A DNA stretch of 64,000 bases from assembly GCF_011075055.1 (NCBI RefSeq), contig NC_058147.1, forward strand, positions 2,108,001-2,172,000, written 5' to 3'. The notes below the pieces were generated by a model that saw only the letters and a program-made list of their open reading frames with translations, searched no databases and had not been told where the DNA came from. This document shows, piece by piece, positions 1 through 12,406 of this stretch (position 1 is the first letter of the stretch; each line of letters opens with the position of its first letter). Made by a program: the position numbers and the translations under genes. This stretch comes from Mangifera indica. Lineage: Eukaryota; Streptophyta; Magnoliopsida; Sapindales; Anacardiaceae.

Positions 1-7
1 ACCGCTT

Positions 8-3000
8 TCAAATGGGCAGAATATCGAATTCATGAGGCATGAAGTCTTCACCGGGTCTATAATATTTGTCAGGAGAGTACAAGCTTAAGTTGGACACTTG
101 GCTAGTATAAAGGCAAGCAAATCTCTCAACCTACAATCACCAAAACCCACGAAATTGCAATGTTATGGCACTTTTTTCCAAGAGTAATATTATGTGTATG
201 CAGTTTTGAATATCCAGATGATGGGCATATAACTAGAGAAAAATACAATAATTATTATTTGCAATTTTCGCATTCATGTCTTTAGCATAAACACTTCAAC
301 AAATGACCAAAATGTTTCAAAATAACACACAAACTCATCTTACAGACAATTTTGACAGTCTGCAATACAATGATAATTTTGAAAATATCAAATCTCACCT
401 GATGAGCAAAGCGAGAGTTTTGATAACCAGTCTTCAGTAGTTGCCCCCAGATCTTGTGAAACTGTACTTGTAAACAAACAGATCATTGTGGTTCGTATGT
501 TGGTTGTTTTAATCCAACGGCTGCTAAGATAAGTATCTAAATATATGAAACACATATCACAAGGTAAAATCAAGTAATTTTACCTTCTGGTGACATTTCC
601 GCTGAGCCTCTTGATGAGTGAGTCGCACTTGATTCCTTTGAGACTATAACATCAACAGATAAATTTGATTTAAATTTATACCGTTCATCTGGCAGAATTT
701 TTTGGTTATTACAAAATTAACATGACAGCTCTGACCTCTAATTCATCTATTTTAGAAGATATGTTCTGCTTTTCGTCATCACTAATAGCATCAAACCTGA
801 ATTGAACATTTAATATTTAAATGCATCAAACACTATAACAATATGTTTTCACTCAGAGTGGGAAAAATAAAATGGATTGCCAGAAAATTGCTTACTTTAA
901 AGACCATTTTAAGTGATGTATTTGATCTTCAATAAGATCGCGCTCATTCCTTAGCAAGCGAAGTTGCTGTGCAAAAACATCATGTAAGTTGAATGGAAAA
1001 ATGAAAATCAACTGATTAACCATGGCAAACTATTTAACCGTTAATCAACCTATGATATTTTTTTCTTTTTATTGGTTTAAACATTGACAGTACAGAAGGA
1101 ATTTTATTTTTTTTTAAAGAATTTTGGATAACAGAAAAAAGTTGGGACACAGTAAGCCTTACCCCTTAAATGCAAACCATACAACAAAGAGTTTACGGAA
1201 ACCTAAGTTAGAGAAATAGTCCTCAAGTATTTAAAAATATCTCATGATGTTTTCCTTAAAACTACTTTAACAATTTGGACCACAATACTGCTAAAGTACA
1301 ATGACATAAGGTAGCATCTAGTATCTTACAAAGTAAACTATTATGTTTGCAATATCCTAATCCAATAGCTCGATTTATTGTCAAAATATTGTTTATTTTA
1401 AACATACAATTTATCACAATTTTGTTTTTAGGTTTGATGATCCAAAACACATCTTAACAACTTAGAGTTCACAAACTATTAAACTAGTCTTGTTTTAGCA
1501 TTCTCAAATAATTTAAGATGTCTATATATATCCAACATCTCTTTCATGCTTGACTGATGTGAGATTCACTTAGAGATGTTATGTTGTTATCTTACCATGA
1601 ATTCTATAATATTTTGGAAGTGTGATTTCAGTGATAATATTACTATAAACAGTTATACAGCACATGAACTTTGTCATTGAATTAGACAATGGTAAATTAC
1701 TGTTGCAACAAAGTGAAATAAGATATCATTGAATTAGACAATGGTAAATTACTGTTGCAACAAAGTGTAATAAGATATCATCTTATCATTGCAAGAACTT
1801 GCAAACTCATCCTTAGTACCTTACGCATACCCCTCAATTCCCAAAGCAACTTAACTTCACTCTCAAGCTCAGGAACAACAAGCATTGTTCTCCAACCTGC
1901 TCACAAAACAAGAATGCGAGGAAACCTCTATTATGCAGCCAAAATAGAAATATAACCCCTTATTGCATTGCATCCTGGATATGCCCTTCACATTCTCACA
2001 ACAGCCAGTATACTTTTATTAAGCAGAATTAAAATATCAATATCGTCAAGTCAAATCTATCGAGATAAATTATGATAGTGTGAATCACATCTAATTTCAC
2101 TCAAATGAGACAATATAGTAAAAATTCAAAAGCTGTTGCTACAAGAAAAGAATAAGATTAAAATGTCATACCAAGAACCTTTTTGCTGCGTAATATATCT
2201 CCATAGATATGATCTCCAACATACAGAACCTACTAAAATGGTACAATAAATTTCTATTACCATTTCAAGTCAGCAATAAATCAATAACAACAGAAATAGG
2301 CCAAAGATGAATTGTAATTTGGTAACTATTGACTTGGTTATCAGGTAAAGCATCACCTGTGAACTTGACTCAATTGAGAGCAATTTATGTAGATGACCAA
2401 CAGTACCCCCCTAAAAAGACAAATGATATGAATCATTAAATTATTCCCATTTCCATTACAAAGTTATCTAACAGTTGATTGTCAATATATTATCTTTTCT
2501 TTCATTGTTTCTTTCCTGGTTGCCTTGGATTTATCATATTAGATTAACTTGTGTCTTAGATATTGCTGAAAAATACCTGGAAAACTCTACATGTTTTATT
2601 TTCCCCCTTCAGCAATAACTTCGGTGAAAAACTTCCCACCTGTTTCATAAAGCATAAGCACTATTTAGTAAAATGGATGAAATAGAAGGGAAAAAGGATA
2701 TATACCTACTAACCTGAGGCATAGGTGTGCCATTATCAGTATTAAGTAGCATTCCACTCTCAGGTTCAACCTCAAAAAGATTGGCACGACTATCTTCATG
2801 GAAGAAGCCTGGTTTGGCACTGAAATAAGAGATACTTCTTCAATGTCAGACATCTAAGGACAGAAGGACTGAATGCATGAACCCTACTACTAATGTTATC
2901 ATAAAATGGCAGTCATCTATAAAAAAAAAGGGATTTGGTCAAAGAGAACTTGACAATAAATCATTAAAGCTGGAGCACTATATAACACTAAATTCAGTTT

Positions 3001-6000
3001 AGTATAAAGCAAGAGGGGGAAATAAAACACAAAGTAAACTGAACTTCAGATATGTCTTAAATGATTAAAAATTTGAAATCCTTCATTATGTGAAGCAATA
3101 TATAAAACAAATCTACTTAACACATGCTTAAATAAAATGGGAAAAAAGATACTAAATTAAAGTACAACGAAGTTGATGATGTCCAACAAAAGAAGATGAC
3201 CTGCCAGTGATGACCACATCAAAGTACTTAAGCCAATCAAAGTTGCCAGTACTACTACCATCCAGTTTATGGGTTCCACAGAGAAAATTCATCACAATAT
3301 TTGTGTAGTCCCATAAACTGCAAAATATTAGTCAAAAGGTTACGATAAGTTACTGTTTTCTAATTAGCAAAAAATGCAAGCAGATAACTTACATCAATTT
3401 GAAATGGCATGGGAAAGACAAAGAGGACAGAATACAATTACTTGATACAAAGTAAAACTACTTAGAAAAAATATTATTATTTTCCAAACTTACACTAAGC
3501 ATCTAGTGTAAAAATTTATAGAATTTGACAAATTAATACAGGATAACAATAATACAAACCATTCATGGTGCAGCTCAGACCATCCATAAACATGATATTT
3601 GGAAAACAGAACAAACAGACATCAAACCTATTTGTCACTAGGAATGTTGAACGACCAGATTCTCTGAGCATTTCCAGCATTGGCACAATTGAGGTATCCT
3701 CATTGATATACCTACCAGATGACAACATAAGATCTAAATGAGAAAAAATTTACCAACACTATATATACCTTAGTAAATATGTGCATAATCTAGTTTGAAA
3801 CATGCAACGACTATGTCAATTATCAACTTGGCTGCTGACTAGTATAATATATCAATATTTTATGTCTCTTTTAAATATTAAAAAAAAAAAGTCAAGAATT
3901 TAATAAATAGTTTTCAAAGAAATGAAAGCTCATGAATAACAACTTCTTAGAAATGGTTATCATCTCTTTGAACTTGACACCATACTTAATCCTTACAATT
4001 TTGGATCCCTGGCAACCATTTGCTTTAAGGTCCCATCTCGATGACACAAATCAACTGCAGCACGGACATCTTTGTACATACGAGCGTAACTAAGAAAATA
4101 ATTCAAAGAAAAATTATAAGAAAAAAACCAATAATACACAACAAAAAATCATTTATTTAATTCAGTGTTGGAAACTTCCTTCCCTGTGTGTTAATAAATT
4201 GTGAAAATAAAAACAAGAAAAAAAGGTAGTAAATTGACCAGGATACAAATGTTGACCAAAATATGCCTTCAAGGATAGCTAAGAATTTCACCTTATAATC
4301 ATTTATGTTATCTAAAGATGGTTACCATATTTCCCAAAAAAAATGGTCTTTAAAAAGCATTACAATCAAGGATTATGGAAGACTAAAAATCACAATATTT
4401 TTTCTTACTCAGTTAACTTTGGGACTTTGTCAGGATTATTATCCATAAAGTCAACAAGTTGAGCAAACAAGAAGGCTTCAGCCAGGGAAAAAAGAGTGTC
4501 AATGACAGCATAGTCTGGCTCATCAAAAGCATCTCGTATTAGAGTAAGTCCATATGCATCGACTTTATCCTCCTTGGACATCTCTCTAAAGCCATGATAC
4601 GCTACTTTCACATATTTGTGCCGATCCATCTGTATAGGAGACAACCACTAACTCAAACCAATTACTAAAAAAAACTAAGAAGTCACATAACCAATGAACA
4701 TCAAGTTGGCCAGACAAAGGAGCAAAACATGTGTGAAATAAGCTAAGTAAAAATGAATGATTTGAGGAATGACCTTCAAGATGTTGCCTCTCTTTTTATC
4801 AAGAACCAAGCCCCTGACCATGTATTTCCAATCAAATGACCACTCCAACAGCTGCATAAACATCAACATGCTTACCCAACCACTAAAATCAAAATCCAAT
4901 TTTAATCACTGAATAAAAAGGGAGAATATTTCATGGCAATCATATCATATGATAGAAAAGATCTAACTGACTTTTGCTACATTAACCTGAGAGAAAATTT
5001 TTCTATGAACTAACACACATATTTGTGCCATGATTTACATTATTCACAATACATGCATTCAGTATGAAACAGACAAACCTCCTCAGGATATCCCAAATCA
5101 TAAACCAACTTCCTGATTGTTCCATTGTATGAAAGGGTTTCAAAAGTTTCGGGCCTGTATTGTGCCAGAGTGTAATCCATATCAAAGCCAACAGCAACAA
5201 TGTTCTTCATATTCAATGATCTGTTGCAAAAGATTTGTTTCCCTACATCAATCTTACATCCTCCTCCAGGAGATGACCATATACATGGTTCTTGACCACC
5301 ATCAGTTTTGGTCATGGTATGAAAATGTGATATTCGGTCACCTAAACCAGTCCCGTGATCCTTATCCATTGAATTGCAAGTGTGCAACTGATGGGTTCCT
5401 GATTCATTCAGCAATGAAAACTATTGGCTTAAGTGGCAAATTGTAGATAAAAAAACAATTAATTAAGACAGCATAAAGTCCATATATGCATACAACAGAT
5501 TTTGATTAACCATAAATTCATGAATTCAAAGGCTTAATTTTCCAAAAAGTCAGGTACAACGTCACGAAAAAACCAAGTTAAAGCTAATTCCACAAGATAC
5601 AAATATAATTCCTATTACTACGCACGGAATGGACAAAACTACATAAATTCCAGATAGGTTAGTTTATAACTTTCTCACTCCAGCCAATACAAACAAACAA
5701 AACAGAGTGATTTCATTTCCAGCAACCACTCTCGGCTCACGCCCATGCAAACGTGAAGATTTCACATGTAACAATTGTTACATGCTCTGCAAAGTGCATG
5801 CAATTAACTAGTGCAATAGATTTACAAGATCAACAATTTCCTCCACTCATTTCACAAACAAGCAGCAAAAATGGCACCTAACCAAGATAGGTGAAGTTAA
5901 ATTTGAGCTTGATCAAGTAATACATAAGGTGAAGAGACCAGTATTCATTGTAACGTCTTTCTTCTTACGGTTCATCTAACAGTCCCAAAATGTCAAGACG

Positions 6001-6677
6001 CTTAATCTTTTCTTGTTAATGAAATTACAGATATAAAAAAAGGAAAAAAATTATACCTAGGAACGGAACATCTTACCTGACGTATCAACCAAAGGGCACA
6101 GAGTACACCACGCTAGGTTCCGAGCCTAAGAATCTTCCAAGATATGCTCCAGGAAACACCTAAAAATTCAATTTCTCAATTAAACCACAGCTTCTCGCTC
6201 CCAAAACAACCTATATCCTATTACCTACTAGCCTAACCCGCACAATATTTCACCAAATCAAACCCCTGACAACTTCTTTCCTAGCACGGATATAAGCTTT
6301 CACAAAAATATGCACACAATATAATCAATAAAAGAGAACTCCAGAGTAAACAAACAGTAAAACAAAATGCACGTTTACAGAGCAGTAAATTTAAGCTAAA
6401 AAAACAAAAGAAATTCAAAAAAAGAAAAACACTAACCAGCGTTATGAAAAGATAATTTAGAGCCGGAAAAAGCGCGATGAAAGGGAAATCTCGATAAGAA
6501 AGGAGGCGGATAGAAGAGAGAAAGGCAAAAATGAACAGGCCTCTTAGGAATTCGCATCGTGAGATTAAACAGGCATCTCTGGGGATTAGTAAGCGGAGAA
6601 GATAAAAGACAAGAATCGGATACCGGAGCAAAGGTGCGATAACAACTTGGCAATGTAGTTGGAAGAGGAGGAGACAT
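8..6677 (-). CDS. HAD-superfamily IG 5'-nucleotidase, organelle-targeted form
   Basis: Cytosolic purine 5'-nucleotidase-like (NT5C2 family) HAD phosphatase, expected to dephosphorylate purine nucleoside monophosphates. Sixteen coding exons join in phase with GT-AG borders: 6437-6677, 5079-5398, 4774-4851, 4409-4629, 3997-4089, 3628-3711, 3201-3317, 2714-2819, 2357-2410, 2172-2229, 1820-1896, 896-966, 736-796, 584-643, 399-461, 8-130, giving about 608 residues. HAD motif I (DMDYT, about residues 153-157) follows the start of the conserved domain near Met144. The motif II Thr lies in FLVTNR and the acidic motif in VGDHIYGD. A charged helical stretch (exons 11-15) and the C-terminal FMPHEF tail are typical of the plant family. 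Residues 1-80 are rich in Ser, Pro, Phe and Arg with few acids, resembling a mitochondrial or plastid presequence. Met41, Met91 and Met144 are possible internal starts. Substrate and localisation are inferred from family. Confidence 0.9.
1675..1778. repeat. 52-bp tandem duplication in an intron
   Basis: Two head-to-tail copies, 1675-1726 and 1727-1778, nearly identical (one clear change, gaaat versus gtaat near the ends). The pair lies in the intron between the 5'-nucleotidase exons 2172-2229 and 1820-1896, about 40 bases from the 1820-1896 exon. No coding effect is visible. Confidence 0.85.
6077..6159 (-). other. Candidate cassette exon of the 5'-nucleotidase gene
   Basis: An 83-nt segment lies between coding exons 1 and 2 of the 5'-nucleotidase gene. 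It has a good acceptor (tttttag before 6159) and a strong donor (CAG/gtaaga after 6077). Exon 1 joins directly to the exon starting at 5398 in phase, so this segment is not needed for the long protein. If included, the frame from exon 1 meets a TAG inside it. Inclusion would therefore give decay or a shorter protein from an internal Met. Alternatively it is a 5'-UTR exon of a second transcript. No transcript evidence is available. Confidence 0.4.
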
Positions 6678-7625
6678 CTAATAACAACAATTATATAAAC
6701 TTAATGAGCCGGTTGCTTCAATCGGACTATCCATATCCATAAGCATATCCATATCCAAAGATAAGATTGGAATTTAATGCCTGATGCGGCTTGTTTCAAC
6801 TTCCAGTTCCAAAAGAAAAATAATAAACAGTGCCACCGAACCGGAGGGAAGGGAAACGTTAAGAGCGTGAGGGATGTGTTGAAGATCAGAAATCAAGATG
6901 CCGTGCCACGTTGGATTTTGAGCGTGTGTGTGAGAATTGCCGTGGACCCTTTTCTCTCTCTCTCTATTTATTTATATTTTATGTTTTATTTTTCATTTTA
7001 ACGGTCAGTATTTTGTGACCGAACACACGTGCATTTGAAAAGCAGGCAGCCAATAACCATGTCAACATTGAATCAACGATAATATCAACTATTGCCTCCA
7101 AGGAACAACTTATTCCTTGAGATCTTCTTTTTATAGGTTTCGCAACTCAGTGGACACCATTACCACCAAATCCATCAATCTAGTATGAAACTTAAATAGC
7201 TGAAACTTTGACCACCACCACCAACATGCACTTGTCCGCTATTGTCACCATCATCGATTATCCTCCCACCACCATAGTCATCTTATATTACTATTATTGT
7301 CTAGCTATTATCGTCACTACTTTTGTTACTTGATTTTGAAAGTAAGGTAGCAATATTTGTTGATTTTGTAGAGATAAGGCAGTTAATGAGTTGGGTGGGT
7401 GGTAGCAACGGCAATGAATGATTCTTGAAACATATGAAACATGTGGGATTTTAACTAATCCTTTGACGAATATAAAATCATGTGGTTGGGTTATTAAGAA
7501 AATAAAGAGAAAAGAATTTGGATTTTTTTTTTAATTTTTCAACCATTATTGAAAAATATTTTGGAATTTTCATCCATTATTTGATTTGATGGCAGACTTA
7601 TCAAACTTAAACAGCAGTATCGTTT
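6678..7625. other. Intergenic: 5'-nucleotidase promoter side
   Basis: Holds the upstream region of the minus-strand 5'-nucleotidase gene, including a short pyrimidine-rich stretch near 6950-6970. Reading frames here are short and match nothing I recognise. From about 7140 the sequence is ordinary AT-rich spacer with a CCACCA-rich patch (7150-7280). Confidence 0.5.
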
Positions 7626-7634
7626 GATTGGAAA

Positions 7635-8555
7635 GGCCAAACGACTATTTCCCACCCAAGGTATGCTGTAATGACAAGTTTCCCCCCTTTAACTATGGAA
7701 ATACCAAACACCCACCCATGGCCAGTTAAAAGTAACGGGGTTAAGGGTAAAATTGTCATTTTCTCTATAATATTAAAAAATAAACTAAAATATAATTTCC
7801 TTTTGCCCCCCTAAAGTTTGAAAACAAAAATTTCCCCCCAGCCTAAGTTTAAGAAAATGGCAGTTTCACCCTAGGGTTTGGTTTTGAAATCTCCGGCGAC
7901 CTCTCCGGCTCCGTTGCCGACGGCTTCTCCCTCCCGAAGAATCCTCTCCTTCCGGTGATCGGTTTCCTCCCATTTGGAGGCCCGATCGTCGTCGGAAAAG
8001 CGGTGGGAGACGAAGAACTTCGTCGGGGAAGACGAAGTTCTTCGTCTTCCCAGACGAAGACGAAGCCGTCGTCTTCGTCTGGGAAGACGATCGGCTTCGC
8101 AGGGAAGACAACCGTCTTCTTCTGGGAAGACGATCGTCTTCTTAGACGAAGACGACGGCTTCGTCTTCGTCTGGGAAGACGAAGAACTTTGTCTTCCCCG
8201 ACGAAGTTCTTCGTCTCCCATCGCTTTTCCGACGACGATCGGGCCTCCAAATGGGAGGAAACCGATCACCGGAAGGAGAAGATTCTTCGGGAGGGAGAAG
8301 CCGTCGGCAACGGAGCCGGAGAGGTCGCCGGAGATTTCAAAACCAAACCCTAGGGTGAAACTGCCATTTTCTTAAACTTAGGCTGGGGGGAAATTTTTGT
8401 TTTCAAACTTTAGGGGGGCAAAAGGAGATAAAATTTTCAGGCGTTAGGGTTCTGTTAAATTTAACTGGCCATGGGTGGGTGTTTGGTATTTCCATAGTTA
8501 AAGGGGGGAAACTTGTCATTACAGCATACCTTGGGTGGGAAATAGTCGTTTGGCC
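7635..8555. mobile_element. Mutator-like fold-back element
   Basis: A 921-bp palindromic element. The left end begins GGCCAAACGACTATTTCCCA and the right end is its inverse. Both ends are flanked by the 9-bp direct repeat GATTGGAAA (7626-7634 and 8556-8564), the target-duplication size typical of Mutator-like elements. Arms of about 440 bases are inverted copies with a few indels (the left arm has extra AT-rich sequence near 7760-7800). The GC-rich centre is dominated by GAAGAC/CTTCGT repeats, and each arm carries a CCCTAGGGTTT-like stretch. No transposase is present, so it is non-autonomous. The clear target duplication suggests fairly recent insertion. Confidence 0.88.
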
Positions 8556-8725
8556 GATTGGAAAATAGTCATTCAGCCATTAAGAGCAGTGGCGTTTCAC
8601 GCTGTGACCTATTAATGACATCAACGTCAACACCTAAATGTGAAACTCGTTGTCTTTTTCAGTGCAAATTGGAAAATTAGTATTGCATGTGATTTTCACG
8701 TGGAACACAAGTGTGATAAAGAATA

Positions 8726-8896
8726 CTATAAAACTATGTGTACCCATTTTGGGTACACAAATATATACATATTTATATGTGTCATCATATGATTGAATGA
8801 TTTTAAATTAAGAATAAAATAATAATCAATTATATGATGACACATATAAGTGTATATATATTTGTATATCCAAAATAGATTCACATAGTATTGCTC
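8726..8896. mobile_element. MITE with 9-bp target duplication
   Basis: A 171-bp AT-rich element with imperfect terminal inverted repeats. The left arm (ACTATGTGTACCCATTTTGG and onward) is mirrored by the right arm ending CACATAGTATTGCTC. It is flanked by the direct repeat TAAAGAATA at 8717-8725 and 8897-8905. A shared block with ATATGTGTCATCATAT near both inner ends supports a hairpin. Non-coding; the 9-bp duplication points to a Mutator-type or related family. The left terminus is more degraded than the right. Confidence 0.75.
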
Positions 8897-8905
8897 TAAA
8901 GAATA

Positions 8906-10976
8906 TGCAGGCCTTAATTCCTTGACCCGGTCTTTCTGGACTTTGGAATTTGGACCTCAGAGCTAGGGCCAAGCCTTTGGAGATAGGGATTGACCCAGGC
9001 CCTGCCTCTATATACAGGGCCCAAACTAGTCTCTAGTTAGGGCCCTGTCAGGGGTCTGGCGGGCTGGTATGTTTATTTTTTATAATAAAATTAAAACAAA
9101 TACAGTGTATTTGAAAGATTATTAATTATAAATTATTATTATATTTAATAAAAGTTAAAATTAGCACAAATAAGTAATTATTATTTATGATTTATAGTAA
9201 TAAATTAATATTAAGATTTTTTTCACTTGAATCTCATTAAAAATTATTAAATATAAATTAATATTATATTTGGTTAAATATCTTGTAAGTAATTATATTT
9301 ACTTAATTTTTAATATTAAATTTAATTTTTAAAATAAATGTAAATTGCAATTAATAAAAATTACTATCTAACCAACCTTACACCACCACTAAAAGCCATC
9401 AAACAAGAGATTATAACAAACTTATAAGTTTTTGTATTGATATATGAACGAAGAAAAAAAAAGATAAAATCAATCAAATGTGTAAAGAGTTGTAATTTGT
9501 AAACTCAAGTAAATGTCGTCAATGGAGTCACTCCAACAAAAACAAAGGTTTTATCTTGAGTGAGGAAGAACGTTTTATTAAAAACACTTATATTTAAGTT
9601 TCTTAAATCAATTTACCACCGTCATGGTTGATAACTATCAAATAGTACTAATTATCCTTATCATTTACATGATGTCACCTTAATCAGTTTTGCACCATCA
9701 CACTAGCATTTAACTTATAGATAACGTATTTATGCTTCTAATTCCAAACAAAGATGTGTTTTGATGAATCAATAGTAAACGAGTAGGATGAAATTGTGTC
9801 TTCACAATTTTATTGTTGGTCGACCAAAATGCTATTAGTTGTGATATTTTGTTTATACTTTCTCAATAAAGCTCTGGAATCCAATTTAATATTTTGCTTT
9901 TAGTTTTTTTTCATTCATTCATCTTCAAAGGTCTTTGGATTCAAATCGTCTTAGTCTAGTTTTTGATTTTAAATATTTTCTTTTACGACCAAGTAAAATT
10001 CAACACCAAGTAAAAAAATGAATGAATGATAAATGAATAAACAAACAACCGTCAAAATATGTCACAATGGTTGATAACAATGATTTACGTTAAGTCAAAG
10101 GTGTTACGATTGAGTGTTGGATTCGTGCAAGCACGGTATAAACTTAGTGACCATAGTCACAAGAAGGTATGATCCTAAAACCTTCTATGACCATCATCTA
10201 AATATGCAAGCGAAAGTTCAAAGGCTAACCACTAAGAGATTAAGAGAAAGGAGATTAAAAGGAAAAATATTATTACTTTAAGGTAACAAAGTAATTAAAG
10301 ACATTTTAATTTTACTATAAAAGTATAAAATTAATTATATTTATCATATCAATATCAAAATTCAAAACTTCAAAAGCGAATAATTAGAGGTATCTCCGTC
10401 TTTTATTTGCTTTTATAATTATTTAACAAAACTTGAAAAAATAGTATAATTCGTTATTTTTCAACTTTAATAATGCATTTAATTAAGAAAATTTTTTATT
10501 GACAAAATTTAAGGTTATAAAAAAAGATTACGTGTAAATAATTATTATATTTAATTTATTGTAATAAAAAAATAAAGATATTATTTTAATTAAAGACGTT
10601 TAAATAAAATTATAATAAAATTTAAACTTTTTATTAATTTTTTAATAATATAAAATCAAATAAATTTGTTAATTTTTTAATATTTAAAAATATGATAATT
10701 ATTTTATATTATCAATTGAAGAGAAAATAGCATCTCTGATAACATAAATTATAAAAAAAATGTTTTATGATAATGTTATCTCATATTTAAATATTATTTT
10801 ATATTTAATTTAAAATTAAATAATTAATATCACATTTCAATACTCAATTTTATTATCAAAATTGGATGCGCGAACTTAGGTTGTAGACCCTGTAATTCAA
10901 ATTATTTTCAGACAAAATTACCCTTCGAATAAATCGGATAAAACCTCTCCTCGGCTAGTGGAAGCATCAATCAATC
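8906..10976. other. Intergenic AT-rich spacer
   Basis: No gene recognised. 8930-9060 is less AT-rich and 9060-9400 and 10260-10850 are strongly AT-rich. The last 100 bases before 10977 are the presumed promoter and leader of the plastid-lumen-type gene. Confidence 0.5.
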
Positions 10977-12406
10977 ATGGCACCAACACTTACGCGCCTT
11001 ATCTTAAGCCCTTCCTCCATTCTCATTTCCCTCTCGTCGTTCCGTCCAAAACCGCCATTTTTGAATCATCAAAATGAACTTCTTCAACAAAATTATGGAA
11101 TTAAATTCCGCCGTAGAGATTGCGCCTTGCTTTCATTTCTCAGTCTCATGCCTTCTCTCTCTCAACCTGACCTAGCCAATGCTTTCTCCATTGGAATTTG
11201 TACGGAATACCATTCCTTACACACGTCACTGTCATATTATCGATTGTTCTCCTTTTTAAAAAACCTGATTGATTGTTTGCTGCGCAGCAGGACCGAAGGA
11301 TTGGCTTAAAGAACAAAAGAAGAAGTCCTCCAAGTTTCTTTTGGCCCCAATCGATGCCTCACGAAAAATCCTAAACACCGCCTATCTATCACTCAGTAAA
11401 ATTCGCTCTCTGCTTACTACTTTTCATTGTTTGTCGTTTTGATGAATTCAATTGGTTGGTTTTGAATAGTGGCTAGAGAATCGGACTATACGGAGAAAGA
11501 ATTAAAGGAGGTCCAAACCATGTTGAAATCTGCAGCTAGAGACTGCATTCCTCAAGAGAGGAACGCTTTTGTTGCATTTCAAGCCAATACAGGTGTAGAG
11601 GTTTGACTTTTTACCCTCATCTTTTTAATGATTAAGGCTTTGTCTAAAACTAGCTTAAACAACCTTAACGCGAGCATCATAATTAACAGGTTTGCACATT
11701 CCGTTTGATAGTGAAAAATGCTGCATCATTGCTTGATGATAAGGATCCTAAAAAATTGGAAGCTGAAGCTATTTTGGATGATCTTATAAGGTAGTCCTCC
11801 ATGGATTAAATTGAGATTGCTTACTTGATCTTTGCTCCAATTGAACGCAATTGGTTTGCCCTTTTGCCCATTTTTTATTTGAAATATATTGATAACTAAT
11901 ATATTAACAGTGTTTTTTTTCTTTTTTCCCTATATGTTTTTGATGCTGTAGATCTTTTGCTTTGCTCAACAGTGTGGCTGGTGATGTTGATACCAAACTC
12001 CCTTCGTCAAGAAGGTATGTCTTTTATGTCAAGCTTACAAGGTTTTCTAATTTTCTTGTAGAAACACTTGGTCTTAATTCTGAATTTTTCTGTGCAAGCA
12101 TGTCAGCCTTGTTTGAAATAAATATTGCATGACATAATGAAAATCTTAAGTTACCTAGATTGAAGTTATAAAGAAAAGAGCAATGAAGCTTGTTTCTTGT
12201 AGCTGCTTCACTGTAACTAAAGTTGTTTCTCAACAATTGTTATTAATTAAAAGGAAAAAGAAATAACAGTGCATTTTTTGCTCTCCTTTCCTTCTATAAT
12301 TATTGTAAAATTCTACTGCAGACAGAAGTTGGCGGATGCTCTCATGGATACTGTTGCTTCCCTTGACAAACTTGAGCAAGGCATTAAGGACTGCCTCGAA
12401 GTCTAG
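10977..12406 (+). CDS. Plastid thylakoid-lumen-type small helical protein
   Basis: Six coding exons join in phase: 10977-11199, 11288-11395, 11470-11600, 11690-11790, 11952-12014, 12322-12406, giving 236 residues. The N-terminus has a Ser-rich, transit-like region (1-44), then Arg-Arg-Arg (45-47), a hydrophobic run (49-62) and an Ala-Asn-Ala site (67-69). This is the layout of a bipartite plastid-to-lumen signal, possibly of the twin-arginine type. The mature part is charged and predicted helical with no catalytic motif; size and character resemble PsbQ/Psb27-like lumen proteins, but I cannot assign the family. For exon 2 the acceptor at 11287 keeps the frame, whereas the next AG (after 11290) would create a stop. 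Lumen localisation is inferred from the signal only. Confidence 0.78.

Noticed and set aside
6281..6631. 116-codon minus frame overlapping 5'-nucleotidase exon 1
   Set aside because: Different frame from the exon; hydrophobic T-rich translation of the intron start. The 6437-6677 frame joins the catalytic exons in phase instead.
7849..8375. Six overlapping ORFs of 80-133 codons as genes
   Set aside because: They mirror each other because the element is a palindrome of GAAGAC repeats; no domain and no normal gene structure.
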